A stretch of DNA of 64,000 nucleotides. Source: JAGQSZ01 sp049647585. Lineage in GTDB: Bacteria; Actinomycetota; Acidimicrobiia; Acidimicrobiales; Microtrichaceae. Below, one piece after another: positions 35,462 to 43,917 of this stretch. The position numbers and the translations under genes are program-made. The first letter of the stretch is position 1, and each line of letters opens with the position of its first letter. The stretch lies in NCBI GenBank assembly GCA_049647585.1, contig JBARXY010000016.1, positions 62,001-126,000 on the forward strand, given 5' to 3'. Under the pieces are notes generated by a model. It was not told the DNA's origin. It was given only the letters and a program-made list of their open reading frames with translations, and made no database searches.

Positions 35462-36143
35462 CGTCAAACGCTTCTAGGGCACGTTTCTCCATGTACTGCG
35501 ATGACGCCGGGTCGAGAGCGAAGCCGTGTTTGGCATCCGGATAGGTCACGATCTTCGATCTGCCGTTCTTAGGCAGAACCGTCCTCATCGCTTCGATGTC
35601 CCTCGCGGGAGTGCTTCTGTCCCGACCCCCGTATATGCCGAGCCATGGTGCCCGCAGCGTCTCGGCGGCCTCGATTCCACTGAGCACTCCCGGCCATCGT
35701 TCTGCAGCAATTCCGCCCCCGTAGAAGGTGATCGCGGCGTCGATATCCAACTCGGCGGCCGCCCAGAGCGCAATCGTCCCGCCCATCGAAAAGCCGATCA
35801 CGGCAACCTTGTCAGCACCCCTCGTTCTGCACCACGCGACGGCACTCTCAAGATCAGACCTGATGGATTCAGCTCTAAGCGCGTCGTGTGCACGCCTGGC
35901 CAGGCGGTACGTGCCGTCCTCTACGTACGCCGATCCCATGCGGTGGTAAAGGTGTGGTGCGGCGACGATGTAGCCATCGGCGGCCAACCGGGCGACGAGG
36001 TCGATCACCGCATCGGTGAGACCCCAGATCTCGTGGAGAACAACTATTGCGCCGGTGGGATGACCGGGTCCGAACGCCACGGTCAGTGCGACGCCTTCGG
36101 GAGTGACCGCGTTCTCGGTCCTGGATGCAGGTCCGAGCGCCAT
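35427..36143 (-). CDS. Dienelactone hydrolase family protein
   Basis: A 238-residue alpha/beta hydrolase of the DLH branch. AIVVLHEIWGLTDAVIDLVARLAADG is the family start with the Glu of the charge-relay, and VIGFSMGGTIALWAA is the nucleophile elbow, with Ser in place of the Cys of classical dienelactone hydrolase. The late His is in DAKHGFALD. Ser-type members are general carboxyl-esterases. The start is ATG 36143, just before the conserved part; there is no strong Shine-Dalgarno. Confidence 0.85.
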   Translation of the reverse strand: MALGPASRTENAVTPEGVALTVAFGPGHPTGAIVVLHEIWGLTDAVIDLVARLAADGYIVAAPHLYHRMGSAYVEDGTYRLARRAHDALRAESIRSDLESAVAWCRTRGADKVAVIGFSMGGTIALWAAAELDIDAAITFYGGGIAAERWPGVLSGIEAAETLRAPWLGIYGGRDRSTPARDIEAMRTVLPKNGRSKIVTYPDAKHGFALDPASSQYMEKRALEAFDVMAGFLEDHLR

Positions 36144-36207
36144 CTCACAACCCCGATTCCGCGAAGCGTTTCATGGACGAGGCACGCCTAGGGGTATGGG
36201 GCGGCCA

Positions 36208-36768
36208 ATGACCAGAACCAGCGCGACCGAACCTGGCGAGGCCAAGGTGGTGTACACCATCGGCCATTCGACCCATCCGATCGATGAGTTCATAGAGATG
36301 TTGAAGCGCAACGAGATCCAGACGCTGGTTGACGTCCGGAGCATTCGCGGCTCGCGCCACAATCCCCAGTTCGGTGAGCACGAACTTGAGAAGAGCATGC
36401 CGGCGGCGGGCCTGGAATATCTGCCGATGAAGGGTCTCGGTGGCAGGCGACATACCCGAGTGAGCGAGGAGACGGTCAACGGGGCTTGGCGCAACCGGAG
36501 TTTCCGTAGCTACGCCGACTACATGCAGACCGAGGACTTCGAGGCTGCCGTCGACGAGTTGGTTGACTTGGCCGACAAGCAACGCGTCGCAATCATGTGC
36601 GCCGAGGCTGTGCCTTGGCGCTGTCACCGATCGCTGATCGGCGACGCGTTGCTTGCCCGTGGAGTCAAGGTTCTCGACATTATGACCAAGACATCTACCA
36701 AACCGCACTCCATGATCAGCTTCGCCAAGGTCGATGGAGAACGCGTCTGGTATCCGCCGGAGGACTGA
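36208..36768 (+). CDS. DUF488 family protein
   Basis: A 186-residue protein. It carries the family hallmarks YTIGHSTHPIDEFIEML at the N-terminus, LVDVRSIRGSRHNPQF, LEYLPMKGLGGRR, and CAEAVPWRCHRSLIGDAL near the end, with two conserved Cys and a His. DUF488 proteins are found across bacteria and have been suggested to be nucleic-acid or sulfur-related enzymes, but no reaction is settled. I chose the ATG at 36208, with GGGGCGG at good spacing; an ATG at 36196 is also in frame. Confidence 0.85.
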   Translation: MTRTSATEPGEAKVVYTIGHSTHPIDEFIEMLKRNEIQTLVDVRSIRGSRHNPQFGEHELEKSMPAAGLEYLPMKGLGGRRHTRVSEETVNGAWRNRSFRSYADYMQTEDFEAAVDELVDLADKQRVAIMCAEAVPWRCHRSLIGDALLARGVKVLDIMTKTSTKPHSMISFAKVDGERVWYPPED

Positions 36769-36786
36769 GACGCCGGCATTCACGGG

Positions 36787-37230
36787 TCACCGCTCCGCGA
36801 AGCGGTCGCGGTCTTCAGTCTTCTCGAAGCCGACCACCGCCCAACCCTCGGTCTCTCCAGACCGACGCAAGCTCTCGACACGGTGGTTGCCATCCTCCAG
36901 ATGAAGCTGGCCATCCTCGAAAGAGACGATGAATGGCGGCGGAACGAACCCGTCGTCGATCTTGTCGGCCATGTCGTCGACGCGAGAATCCCAATAGTCG
37001 TCGCTGACCTCGACAAGTACCGGATCACCTTCGGGCCCCACGAAACGGTTGAGCTCATCCAGCGGCAGAAGCATCGGCCCGAGCCAGTGGCGGTGGCGTT
37101 TGGTCAACTCGGCACCGAGAGGAGCGTTGTCGCTACCGGGGCTTGCCAGGAATCCGGCGACCCATTCATCGAGACGCCCGCTGCTTGCCGCATCGCGAGC
37201 AGTGTCGAGCGTGTACCTGTCGGTATCCAT
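36787..37230 (-). CDS. ParB/Srx-fold protein, function unknown
   Basis: A 147-residue protein. The C-terminal half, with PPPFIVSFEDGQLHLEDGNHRVESLRRSG, resembles the ParB-type nuclease or sulfiredoxin-like fold, in which DGNHR is the conserved ligand-binding turn. The N-terminal half is helical. Such stand-alone ParB-like proteins can be CTPases, nucleases or kinases; I cannot choose. A TAGGTG stands seven bases upstream of the ATG and there is no Shine-Dalgarno. It stands 47 bases downstream of the histidine phosphatase gene. Confidence 0.7.
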   Translation of the reverse strand: MDTDRYTLDTARDAASSGRLDEWVAGFLASPGSDNAPLGAELTKRHRHWLGPMLLPLDELNRFVGPEGDPVLVEVSDDYWDSRVDDMADKIDDGFVPPPFIVSFEDGQLHLEDGNHRVESLRRSGETEGWAVVGFEKTEDRDRFAER

Positions 37231-37277
37231 GGGGAGTCACCTACCCACATTCGGTTCGGACAGCGACGTCGGGCGAA

Positions 37278-37919
37278 TCAGTCGGGGGGAGCAACCACTG
37301 CGTGAAGGTGCTCAGCATCGTTGAAGGTGTGAAGCGTCCAGCGGTCGAGCGTCTCGTCGTGCTCCCACACCGTCATGCCCGTGTTCGACGGCCTCATCAG
37401 CGCCCCGGTTCCCGGATGGGGCATGTCGAAAATCGTCCGGATCGACGCCATGATGACTCCGGCGTGACACACAGCCACAACCGTCTCATCCCGGTGTTCA
37501 CGGGCAAGTCTCTCCATGGCCGAGTTGACCCGCAGATGGAAGGAGTTCCAACTGTCACCTTCGGGAGCGAATGGGCGATCGGGTTCGGCCATCATGTCGA
37601 AGACGCCGTAGTTGGCCGGATAGTCCGCCCAGTGGGTGTTGTCAGCTTCACCGGTATGGACCTCGCACAGGTCGCAATCCTGCTCGGCAATAGTGAACCC
37701 GAGCGCCGGCGCAATGATCTGTGCGGTCTGGATCGCGCGTGGCAGTTCGCTCGTCAGCAGCGCATCAGCGACAAGCGTGCCCGAAGTCGCCAGGCGGTCA
37801 CGCAGCGCCTCCGCTTGGAGTTTTCCCAGTGGTGTTAGTCCGGCGCAGCCGATTGGACCGGCGATGGTGCCGATCAAACCGGCATAGGCATCACCGTGGC
37901 GTATCAGGACCAGGCGCAT
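37278..37919 (-). CDS. Histidine phosphatase family protein
   Basis: A 213-residue phosphoglycerate mutase-like phosphatase. The catalytic RHG is in VLIRHGDAY (His8), with supporting residues in SELPRAIQTAQII and the second His in VAVCHAGVIMASI. The length and layout fit the PhoE/broad-specificity phosphatase or CobC-like group; the substrate is not predictable. A TAGTGT lies six bases upstream of the ATG with no Shine-Dalgarno, so a leaderless transcript is likely. It is divergent from the YihY gene with a 58-bp spacer. Confidence 0.9.
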   Translation of the reverse strand: MRLVLIRHGDAYAGLIGTIAGPIGCAGLTPLGKLQAEALRDRLATSGTLVADALLTSELPRAIQTAQIIAPALGFTIAEQDCDLCEVHTGEADNTHWADYPANYGVFDMMAEPDRPFAPEGDSWNSFHLRVNSAMERLAREHRDETVVAVCHAGVIMASIRTIFDMPHPGTGALMRPSNTGMTVWEHDETLDRWTLHTFNDAEHLHAVVAPPD

Positions 37920-37925
37920 GGGTCC

Positions 37926-37931
37926 ACACTA
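37926..37931 (-). promoter_or_regulatory. Leaderless -10 element of the histidine phosphatase gene
   Basis: TAGTGT on the minus strand, six bases before the ATG. Confidence 0.5.
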
Positions 37932-37977
37932 CAAAGTCGAAGGTTTGACGGCGCTGATCGTCGGGTAGTCGAACCCC

Positions 37978-39066
37978 ATGACCTCGCCCTTGGACGTCGC
38001 GGAGCGCGGGGTCAAGGCCTTTGACGAGTTCCAGAGTCAGCACCGGGTCCTGGCCCAGGGGGTCGGCACGATTCGAAAATATGCTGATGACCGGGCAAGC
38101 GCCTTGGCCGGTCTACTGACATTTCAGGTGTTCCTTGGCATGTTGCCGCTTCTGGTGGTTGCGCTCACGGTCTTTGGACGGATCCTCAAATCGAGTGACC
38201 GGATCAAGCAGTCGGTGCTCGATTCGACCCTTGTGCAGTTCCCTGTGATCGGTTCACGCATAGAGGAGAACGTTTCTGCACTCGGGGTCAAAGGGCCGTG
38301 GATATGGATCTCCCTGGCAGGCCTGCTGTGGACCGCGACCGGCATATACAACGGCTTTCAACTGGCTCTCAACCAGGTTTGGAACGTGGCTGGTGTCGTG
38401 CGCCAGGGCTTCGTCAGTCGGCTTGTTCGCTCGCTGTTGCTCTTCGTGCTCGTGTTCGCCGCCGCAATCGGCACGAGCTTTCTGCGCGACTACTACAGCT
38501 TGTCGGGCCCCGGATTCCTGTCGGAGGCGATCTCGCTGATCACGGGTTCCCTGTTGGCTGGCGTGCTGTTGTTCGGAGTGTTCCGCATCGTCGTCGCACC
38601 GGCCATCGCGAGTGTCCATCTGATCCTCGCTGCCGCGGTTGCAGGCGTCGCCTGGCAGGTCATCCAGAGGCTCGGATCCTGGTTGATTCTCGATCGGCTC
38701 TCACAGGCGCAAGATCTGTACGGGGCGATCGGCTTTGTGGTGGTGACTCTCTTTTGGATCAACCTGCTGGCTCGGTCGGCGATATTCGCGAACGAGATCG
38801 CAGTCGTGCAGTCGCGCCGTTTGTGGCCCAGACGTATTGCCCAGCCACCGCTGAGCGAGGCCGACTGCGAGGTCCTCGTGGGACTCCTTTCCAACGAACT
38901 GCGTCGGCCCGAGCAGACCCTGACGATCGACTTCGACGAGGAGCATCTCGACCGGAGCTTCTTCGCCGAGCGCGATAGGCGCCGACGCGAATCTGACGAT
39001 GGCTGCGCCTCGGGCGCCCCGACCAGCTGGGTGCTTAGGGGAGGTTCCGAGTCCGACACAGGCTGA
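37978..39066 (+). CDS. YihY/BrkB family membrane protein
   Basis: A 362-residue protein with six transmembrane segments. ASALAGLLTFQVFLGMLPLLVVALTVFG is the family's first helix region, and VVVTLFWINLLARSAIFANEIAVV the last. The C-terminal ~75 residues are hydrophilic and cytosolic. YihY-family proteins were once named ribonuclease BN; they are now regarded as transporters or envelope proteins of unknown function. The ATG is used without a clear Shine-Dalgarno. A 22-bp triple repeat begins seven bases after the stop. Confidence 0.87.
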   Translation: MTSPLDVAERGVKAFDEFQSQHRVLAQGVGTIRKYADDRASALAGLLTFQVFLGMLPLLVVALTVFGRILKSSDRIKQSVLDSTLVQFPVIGSRIEENVSALGVKGPWIWISLAGLLWTATGIYNGFQLALNQVWNVAGVVRQGFVSRLVRSLLLFVLVFAAAIGTSFLRDYYSLSGPGFLSEAISLITGSLLAGVLLFGVFRIVVAPAIASVHLILAAAVAGVAWQVIQRLGSWLILDRLSQAQDLYGAIGFVVVTLFWINLLARSAIFANEIAVVQSRRLWPRRIAQPPLSEADCEVLVGLLSNELRRPEQTLTIDFDEEHLDRSFFAERDRRRRESDDGCASGAPTSWVLRGGSESDTG

Positions 39067-39072
39067 ACACCA

Positions 39073-39138
39073 TGGTTGCACGCCGATCCACGCGTGGTCG
39101 CACGCCGATCCAATAGTGGTTGCACGCCGATCCAATAG
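39073..39138. repeat. 22-bp tandem repeat, three copies
   Basis: Units at 39073, 39095 and 39117 share TGGTTGCACGCCGATCCAATAG with few changes. The array starts seven bases after the YihY stop. It has no spacer sequences, so it is not a CRISPR. Confidence 0.9.
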
Positions 39139-39197
39139 TGCTGGGGCACTCAAAGTCGGGCGCGAATGCGCTGGGTCGAAATCCTCAGCTTCGGACT

Positions 39198-39226
39198 TTG
39201 CGGAGTGGGGCGGCCGTCCTTACTGT
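39198..39226 (+). promoter_or_regulatory. Promoter of the 112-residue protein gene, leaderless type
   Basis: TTGCGG (39198-39203), a 17-base spacer, TACTGT (39221-39226), then seven bases to the GTG at 39234. Both hexamers fit the housekeeping consensus. This is one of the best leaderless promoters in the window. Confidence 0.65.
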
Positions 39227-39233
39227 CGCGCCC

Positions 39234-39572
39234 GTGATCGAGAACAACCCAAGAGCTGAGATGTGCGTCTGGACCTACTGGGTGCGACCCGAATGCGAGG
39301 ATGAGTTCAGATCCCTCATCGAGGCCAACTGGCCGACGCTTCGGCGGCTCGGCCTAGTCAATGACGATCCCCACATTGTTCTCCGCAGCAGTGCCGAACC
39401 GCCCGTGTACGTCGAAGTGTTTGAGTGGGCCCCGGAGGGCATGGGTAAGGCTCACGAGGATCCGGAAGTCATGGCCATTTGGCAGGCGATGAGCCCGTTG
39501 GTCGAGGACCGCCAGGATGAGAAGCTGATCCCGGGCATGACCTTCCCGTTCTTCCAGCGCGTAACCGCGTAG
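39234..39572 (+). CDS. Small conserved hypothetical protein (possible dimeric alpha-beta barrel)
   Basis: A 112-residue protein. Strand-like MCVWTYWVRPECEDEFRSLI followed by a helix and VLRSSAEPPVYVEVFEWAP resembles a ferredoxin-like (ABM/DUF-type) alpha-beta fold, but no family is certain. The GTG at 39234 is favoured because the promoter's -10 ends seven bases before it; an ATG at 39261 with a weak GAG is the alternative. The next gene, a nuclease-helicase, starts 72 bases downstream on the same strand. Confidence 0.6.
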   Translation: MIENNPRAEMCVWTYWVRPECEDEFRSLIEANWPTLRRLGLVNDDPHIVLRSSAEPPVYVEVFEWAPEGMGKAHEDPEVMAIWQAMSPLVEDRQDEKLIPGMTFPFFQRVTA

Positions 39573-39644
39573 CTCCAGAGCTTCCGACTGGGTACCCGCT
39601 CCACGCGAGCGGGCGTGCGAGACTTTGGCGCCGGAGGGAGTCCC

Positions 39645-42600
39645 ATGGTCGAACACCTGCTGACACCATCGAAGATCACCGCGTGGCTCGAGTGCGCCCA
39701 CTACCTGTCGCTCAGAAACATGGTCGACAGTGGAACGCTGTCGGTGGCAGCTCCCTCCGGGTCCTTCGCCCAACTTGTCGTCGACAAGGGTCTGGAGCAC
39801 GAGAACGCTTGCCTGCAGCACTACCGACAGCAGGGACTCACGGTGTTCGAGGTGCCACCCCGTCAGGAGCGGGAGTCTTTCGCCAAATGGGTCGACCGGG
39901 TCGGAAATCCGCTCGCCGACGGGCACGACGTCATCTACCAGATGCCGTTCGTGCACGACGGGATCCGAGGCGTCGCCGACTTCCTCGAGCGGGTCGACGA
40001 TTCCGACGGAGAAGGCTTTCGTTACGAGCCGGTGGATTCCAAACTTGCCCGGGCAGACGCCAAGGTTGGCCATGTCCTCCAACTGTGCTTCTACGCCGAG
40101 GCAATTGCCGAGCTGACCGGACTTACACCCCTTGAAGTACGTCTGTGGCTCGGTTCCGGGGAGTCCGTGGGGTTCAACTCGACCGATGTGATGCCATATT
40201 GGAAGCGGTTGCGCAAGCAACTTGTAGCACTGCTCGACGCCGATAACGGCGACGGCACCACCCGACCGGTGCGCTGCACGCACTGCGAGTTCTGTGAGTT
40301 CCAACAACACTGCGACGCGCAGTGGAGGGACGAAGATTCGCTGCAGCTCGTAGCCGGGTTCAGGGTGTCCGATCTGGACCGCTTCCACGACTCGGACATC
40401 GATACCGTGGTGGCGCTCGCCGGGTCGACCGAGCCGGTTGCGGGGTTCGCTCCGCAGCGTCTGAAACGCCTTGTGGACCAGGCGGCACTCCAGCTCGAGC
40501 AGCGGTCATTCGGTGAAGACGCCGCTCCCCCGTTCTCGCTCATCGAGGCTGGCGACGACCCGCACTGGGGACACGGTTTCGAACAAATGCCGGAGCCGGA
40601 CGACGGCGACATTTTCCTCGACTTCGAGGGCCATCCGATGTGGCGCGCCGACGTCGGGTTGTTCTTCCTTTTCGGCTACATCACCCGCGGCGCGTCGCCG
40701 ACTGGCTCAGCGGGGGGCGTCGGTTCAGCGGGTGTCGAGTCGTCGGAATGGACCTACACAGCGATGTGGGCGCACGACCGGGAGGCGGAGGCAGCCCGGA
40801 CCCGCCAGCTGATCAGCTACATAGCCGCGCGGCGTCGCGATCATCCGGGGATGCACGTCTACCACTACAACCACACCGAGCGTTCATCCCTCGAACGCCT
40901 CGCCAGGGACCACGGCGTCGGGGAGTCGCAACTCCACGAGCTGATCGAGACGGGCTGTTTCGTTGACCTGTTCCCCGTCGTTCGCAACAGCGTTCAGGTA
41001 GGGGTCGAGAGCTACGGGCTCAAGCACGTGGAGCGACTGCCCGGGTTCAAGCGCTCAGAGGACATCCACGGTGGTTCAGGCGCCGTTGTCGACTATGACC
41101 GATGGATCCACGACCAGGACCCTGCTCGCCTGCAGCGGATCGCCGACTACAACGAGGACGATGTGCGCGCCACGATGGCGCTGCGCGACTGGCTGATCCA
41201 ACAACGCCCGACAGATCTCGCCTGGCGGGCAACATCGATCGATGCCGATCCCGGGCCAGAGGGGCTCGATGAGAAGGTCGAGGCCCTGAAGGCCCATGCC
41301 GAAGACTCCCCTGAGTGGTTGATGGGTGATGTGCTCGGCTACTGGCGCCGCGAGTTTCTGGCGACGATCGGTCCCCGTGTCGCAATGCTCGATGGTGACA
41401 CCGACGACCTGTTGGACCACGACGAGTTCGTCACGTCACTCGAAGTAGTGGGCAGGTTGGAGCGAACCAAGAAGAACGGTAAACCCGCTCTGCCAGTCAT
41501 GCGCTTCCGCTATCCCCATCAGGAAGTCATGGCCGAACTGGGTACCGGAACGAAGTCGAGCGTCCTGTACTTGCTTCCCGACGGCGGGTTCGCCTACGGG
41601 AGTCTCGCTCAGGTAGACCACGGCGCCTCCGAGCTTGACCTGGTCTGGAATACCAAGGCTGAAGAGACCGGTGTCCTCCCCGCTTCGATTGCTCTGAACG
41701 ACTGGGTCGATCCCGGTCCCAAGGTGATGGTGATCGACAACCTGGCGATGCAGATGCTCGACCATGCGACACACGGAACACCCAGCCCCCTGGCGCTTGC
41801 CCTACTGCGCAAGGACCCGCCCCGATTCTCCACCGGTCATGGCGCTCCGGACGGCCGCTTCAGTGACGACGTCGACGAGATCGCAGGCCTGATTCCATAT
41901 CTCGACTCGAGCTACGTGGCGGTTCAGGGTCCCCCCGGCACGGGGAAGACGTACACCGGGTCCCACATCGTGCTGCGCCTGCTCGATGCAGGGCTACGAG
42001 TGGGAATCACGGCCTTCAGCCACAGCGCCATCGACAATCTGCTTGGCGCTGTAGTCCGCCTGATCGAGACGAGCGGACACCCAGCGGCTTCGATCGTTCG
42101 CAGGGGAAGTAAGCCCGATAATCCGTTGATCGGAGTCGAGTACGCCTCGGACAACAAGAAGGCGGCCAACGACAAATACCAACTTGTTGCCGGTACCACC
42201 TGGAGCTTCGCCAGCGACGCGATGCTCGCCAATCCCGTTGACGTGCTGCTGATCGACGAGGCCGGTCAGATGTCGCTCGCCGATGCCCTGTCCACGACGG
42301 GTGCTGCCAGAAACATCGTGCTGCTCGGCGATCCACTGCAGCTAGCCCAGGTTGCCAAGGCCAGTCATCCGCATGGATCTGGGGCAAGCGTTCTCGAACA
42401 CGTTCTGGCCGGACACGAGACGATCCCGCCCGACCGTGGTGTGTTCCTGCATTGCACAAGACGTATGCACCCCAATGTCAGCTCATTCATCTCGGAGCGC
42501 ATCTACGAGGGCCGTCTCGAAAGTCATTCGAGCTGCGACCTGCAGAACACGGTCGAAGGGACGGGGTTGCGGTGGTTGAAGGCGGAGCACTCCGATTGCT

Positions 42601-43100
42601 CGACCCGGTCGGTCGAAGAAGCCGAGTTGATACACGCTGAGATCGGCCGTCTCATGGGTACGGAATGGACGAACCAGCACGGTGAGGTCCGGGTCCTCGG
42701 AGCCGGCGACTTCATGGTCGTTGCCCCGTATGGTCGACAGGTCAAATGTCTCCAGGAGACCCTGGATGCGGATCCGCGCACCAGGGGTGTCCCGGTCGGC
42801 ACCGTCGACCGCTTCCAGGGTCGCGAAGCAGCGATCGTGTTCTTCTCGATGACGGCGTCCGACGCGGGCGAAATCCCCCGGGGCAGTGGGTTCCTGTTCT
42901 CACAGAACCGGCTCAACGTCGCGATAAGTCGTGCCCGTTGCCTTGCCTATCTGGTCTGTACCGACGCACTCCTCGACAGCCGGGCAGGCACCGTTGACGA
43001 ACTTCGACTCATCGCCAACCTGTGTGCCTTCGCCGACATCGCCGGCGACTCCCCCACCGGTGCCCACACACCTGCACGAGGATCGACAACCCAGGGTTGA
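39645..43100 (+). CDS. TM0106-family RecB-like nuclease fused to a superfamily 1 helicase
   Basis: An 1151-residue protein. Residues 1-250 are a RecB-like nuclease of the TM0106 type with active-site residues in RGVADFLERV and VDSKLAR, and Cys for an iron-sulfur cluster in CTHCEFCEFQQHC and an upstream Cys. A ribonuclease-H-like YprB domain follows (GDIFLDFEGHPMW). The C-terminal third is a Dna2/UPF1-like helicase: Walker A GPPGTGKT at 762-769, Walker B LLIDEAGQM, and GTVDRFQGREA and NVAISRARC near the end. It probably processes DNA ends or recombination intermediates. GGAGGGAG precedes the ATG at 39645. Its stop lies inside the first palindrome controlling the next gene. Confidence 0.9.
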   Translation: MVEHLLTPSKITAWLECAHYLSLRNMVDSGTLSVAAPSGSFAQLVVDKGLEHENACLQHYRQQGLTVFEVPPRQERESFAKWVDRVGNPLADGHDVIYQMPFVHDGIRGVADFLERVDDSDGEGFRYEPVDSKLARADAKVGHVLQLCFYAEAIAELTGLTPLEVRLWLGSGESVGFNSTDVMPYWKRLRKQLVALLDADNGDGTTRPVRCTHCEFCEFQQHCDAQWRDEDSLQLVAGFRVSDLDRFHDSDIDTVVALAGSTEPVAGFAPQRLKRLVDQAALQLEQRSFGEDAAPPFSLIEAGDDPHWGHGFEQMPEPDDGDIFLDFEGHPMWRADVGLFFLFGYITRGASPTGSAGGVGSAGVESSEWTYTAMWAHDREAEAARTRQLISYIAARRRDHPGMHVYHYNHTERSSLERLARDHGVGESQLHELIETGCFVDLFPVVRNSVQVGVESYGLKHVERLPGFKRSEDIHGGSGAVVDYDRWIHDQDPARLQRIADYNEDDVRATMALRDWLIQQRPTDLAWRATSIDADPGPEGLDEKVEALKAHAEDSPEWLMGDVLGYWRREFLATIGPRVAMLDGDTDDLLDHDEFVTSLEVVGRLERTKKNGKPALPVMRFRYPHQEVMAELGTGTKSSVLYLLPDGGFAYGSLAQVDHGASELDLVWNTKAEETGVLPASIALNDWVDPGPKVMVIDNLAMQMLDHATHGTPSPLALALLRKDPPRFSTGHGAPDGRFSDDVDEIAGLIPYLDSSYVAVQGPPGTGKTYTGSHIVLRLLDAGLRVGITAFSHSAIDNLLGAVVRLIETSGHPAASIVRRGSKPDNPLIGVEYASDNKKAANDKYQLVAGTTWSFASDAMLANPVDVLLIDEAGQMSLADALSTTGAARNIVLLGDPLQLAQVAKASHPHGSGASVLEHVLAGHETIPPDRGVFLHCTRRMHPNVSSFISERIYEGRLESHSSCDLQNTVEGTGLRWLKAEHSDCSTRSVEEAELIHAEIGRLMGTEWTNQHGEVRVLGAGDFMVVAPYGRQVKCLQETLDADPRTRGVPVGTVDRFQGREAAIVFFSMTASDAGEIPRGSGFLFSQNRLNVAISRARCLAYLVCTDALLDSRAGTVDELRLIANLCAFADIAGDSPTGAHTPARGSTTQG

Positions 43101-43130
43101 CGATTGGACAACGACAACCTACGGTTGTCG
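43084..43130 (+). promoter_or_regulatory. Two palindromic operators overlapping a leaderless promoter
   Basis: Site 1 is CGACAACC-CAG-GGTTGACG (43084-43102, one mismatch). Site 2 is CGACAACC-TAC-GGTTGTCG (43112-43130, perfect). Their centres are 28 bp apart. The -35 TTGACG (43097-43102) lies in site 1 and the -10 TACGGT (43120-43125) in site 2, with a 17-base spacer, and the ATG follows seven bases later. A dimeric repressor bound here would cover the promoter completely. Confidence 0.7.
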
Positions 43131-43132
43131 CC

Positions 43133-43852
43133 ATGACTACTCCTGCTGACCTGAAGCCGATGCCCCGCCTGGACGACCTGATCGAGGCGATATCGACTAT
43201 CCAATCGGAGCCCCTCGAGCAGTTGACCGATGCCATGTTGGCAGCCGACCACCTTGGCGACCTGGCCGATCATCTGGTGGGCCATTTCGTCGACCAAGCC
43301 CGTCGATCAGGTGCATCGTGGACCGAAATCGGGCGCAGCATGGGCGTCACCAAGCAGGCCGCCCGTAAGCGATTCGTCCCCAAGGAACTACCCGACCTCG
43401 ACCCGGAGCAGGGGTTCAACCGCTTCACGCCGCGTGCTCGCAACGTCGTGGTCGAGGCGCAGAACTCTGCACACTCCGCTGGAAACGACGAGATCACCAC
43501 CAGCCATCTGGCGCTCGGACTGCTCAGCCAGACCGGCTCGGTCGGAGTCAACTCAATTGCGGCACAGAAGATCGATCTGTCCGACGCGATCGAACGACTG
43601 CAGGCCACGCTTCCCCCGGCCGCGGATGATCTTCCAGCTCTCGTCCCGTTTGACGTGGGCGCCCGAAAGGCCCTGGAACTCACATACCGGGAAGCCCTGC
43701 GACTCGGCCACAACTACATAGGCACGGAACACATCCTGCTGGCTCTCCTGGCAGCGGAGGACGACGGCCCACTCACTGTGCTGGGTGTCGACCCCGCCGC
43801 CGCCGAGAGTTACATCGTCCAACAGCTCGAAGAAATTGCCGCTGGCCGATAG
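43133..43852 (+). CDS. HTH and Clp N-terminal domain protein, probable autoregulator
   Basis: A 239-residue protein. Residues 60-85 contain a helix-turn-helix (SWTEIGRSMGVTKQAARKRF). Residues 95-235 are a Clp_N-type domain with two half-repeats (FTPRARNVVVEAQNSAHSAGNDEITTSHLALGLL and ALELTYREALRLGHNYIGTEHILLALL in outline), the fold that binds ClpC/ClpA adaptors or phospho-Arg proteins. There is no ATPase domain. It resembles the known actinobacterial group of Clp_N regulators with an N-terminal HTH. The paired palindromes at its promoter suggest that it binds its own operator; this is inference. The ATG at 43133 is leaderless. Confidence 0.82.
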   Translation: MTTPADLKPMPRLDDLIEAISTIQSEPLEQLTDAMLAADHLGDLADHLVGHFVDQARRSGASWTEIGRSMGVTKQAARKRFVPKELPDLDPEQGFNRFTPRARNVVVEAQNSAHSAGNDEITTSHLALGLLSQTGSVGVNSIAAQKIDLSDAIERLQATLPPAADDLPALVPFDVGARKALELTYREALRLGHNYIGTEHILLALLAAEDDGPLTVLGVDPAAAESYIVQQLEEIAAGR

Positions 43853-43905
43853 ACCGGCCACGTCGAAGCGCACCACAAGTGGCCACAATTGGCTGCTCGG
43901 GCCAA

Positions 43906-43911
43906 TAGGCT
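43906..43911 (+). promoter_or_regulatory. Leaderless -10 element of the Gmad2 lipoprotein gene
   Basis: TAGGCT, six bases before the ATG at 43918. No Shine-Dalgarno. Confidence 0.5.
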
Positions 43912-43917
43912 CGTGGC

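Noticed and set aside
39073..39138. Three 22-bp repeats as a possible CRISPR array
   Set aside because: The units are directly joined with no spacers and there are no cas genes; they are simple tandem duplications.
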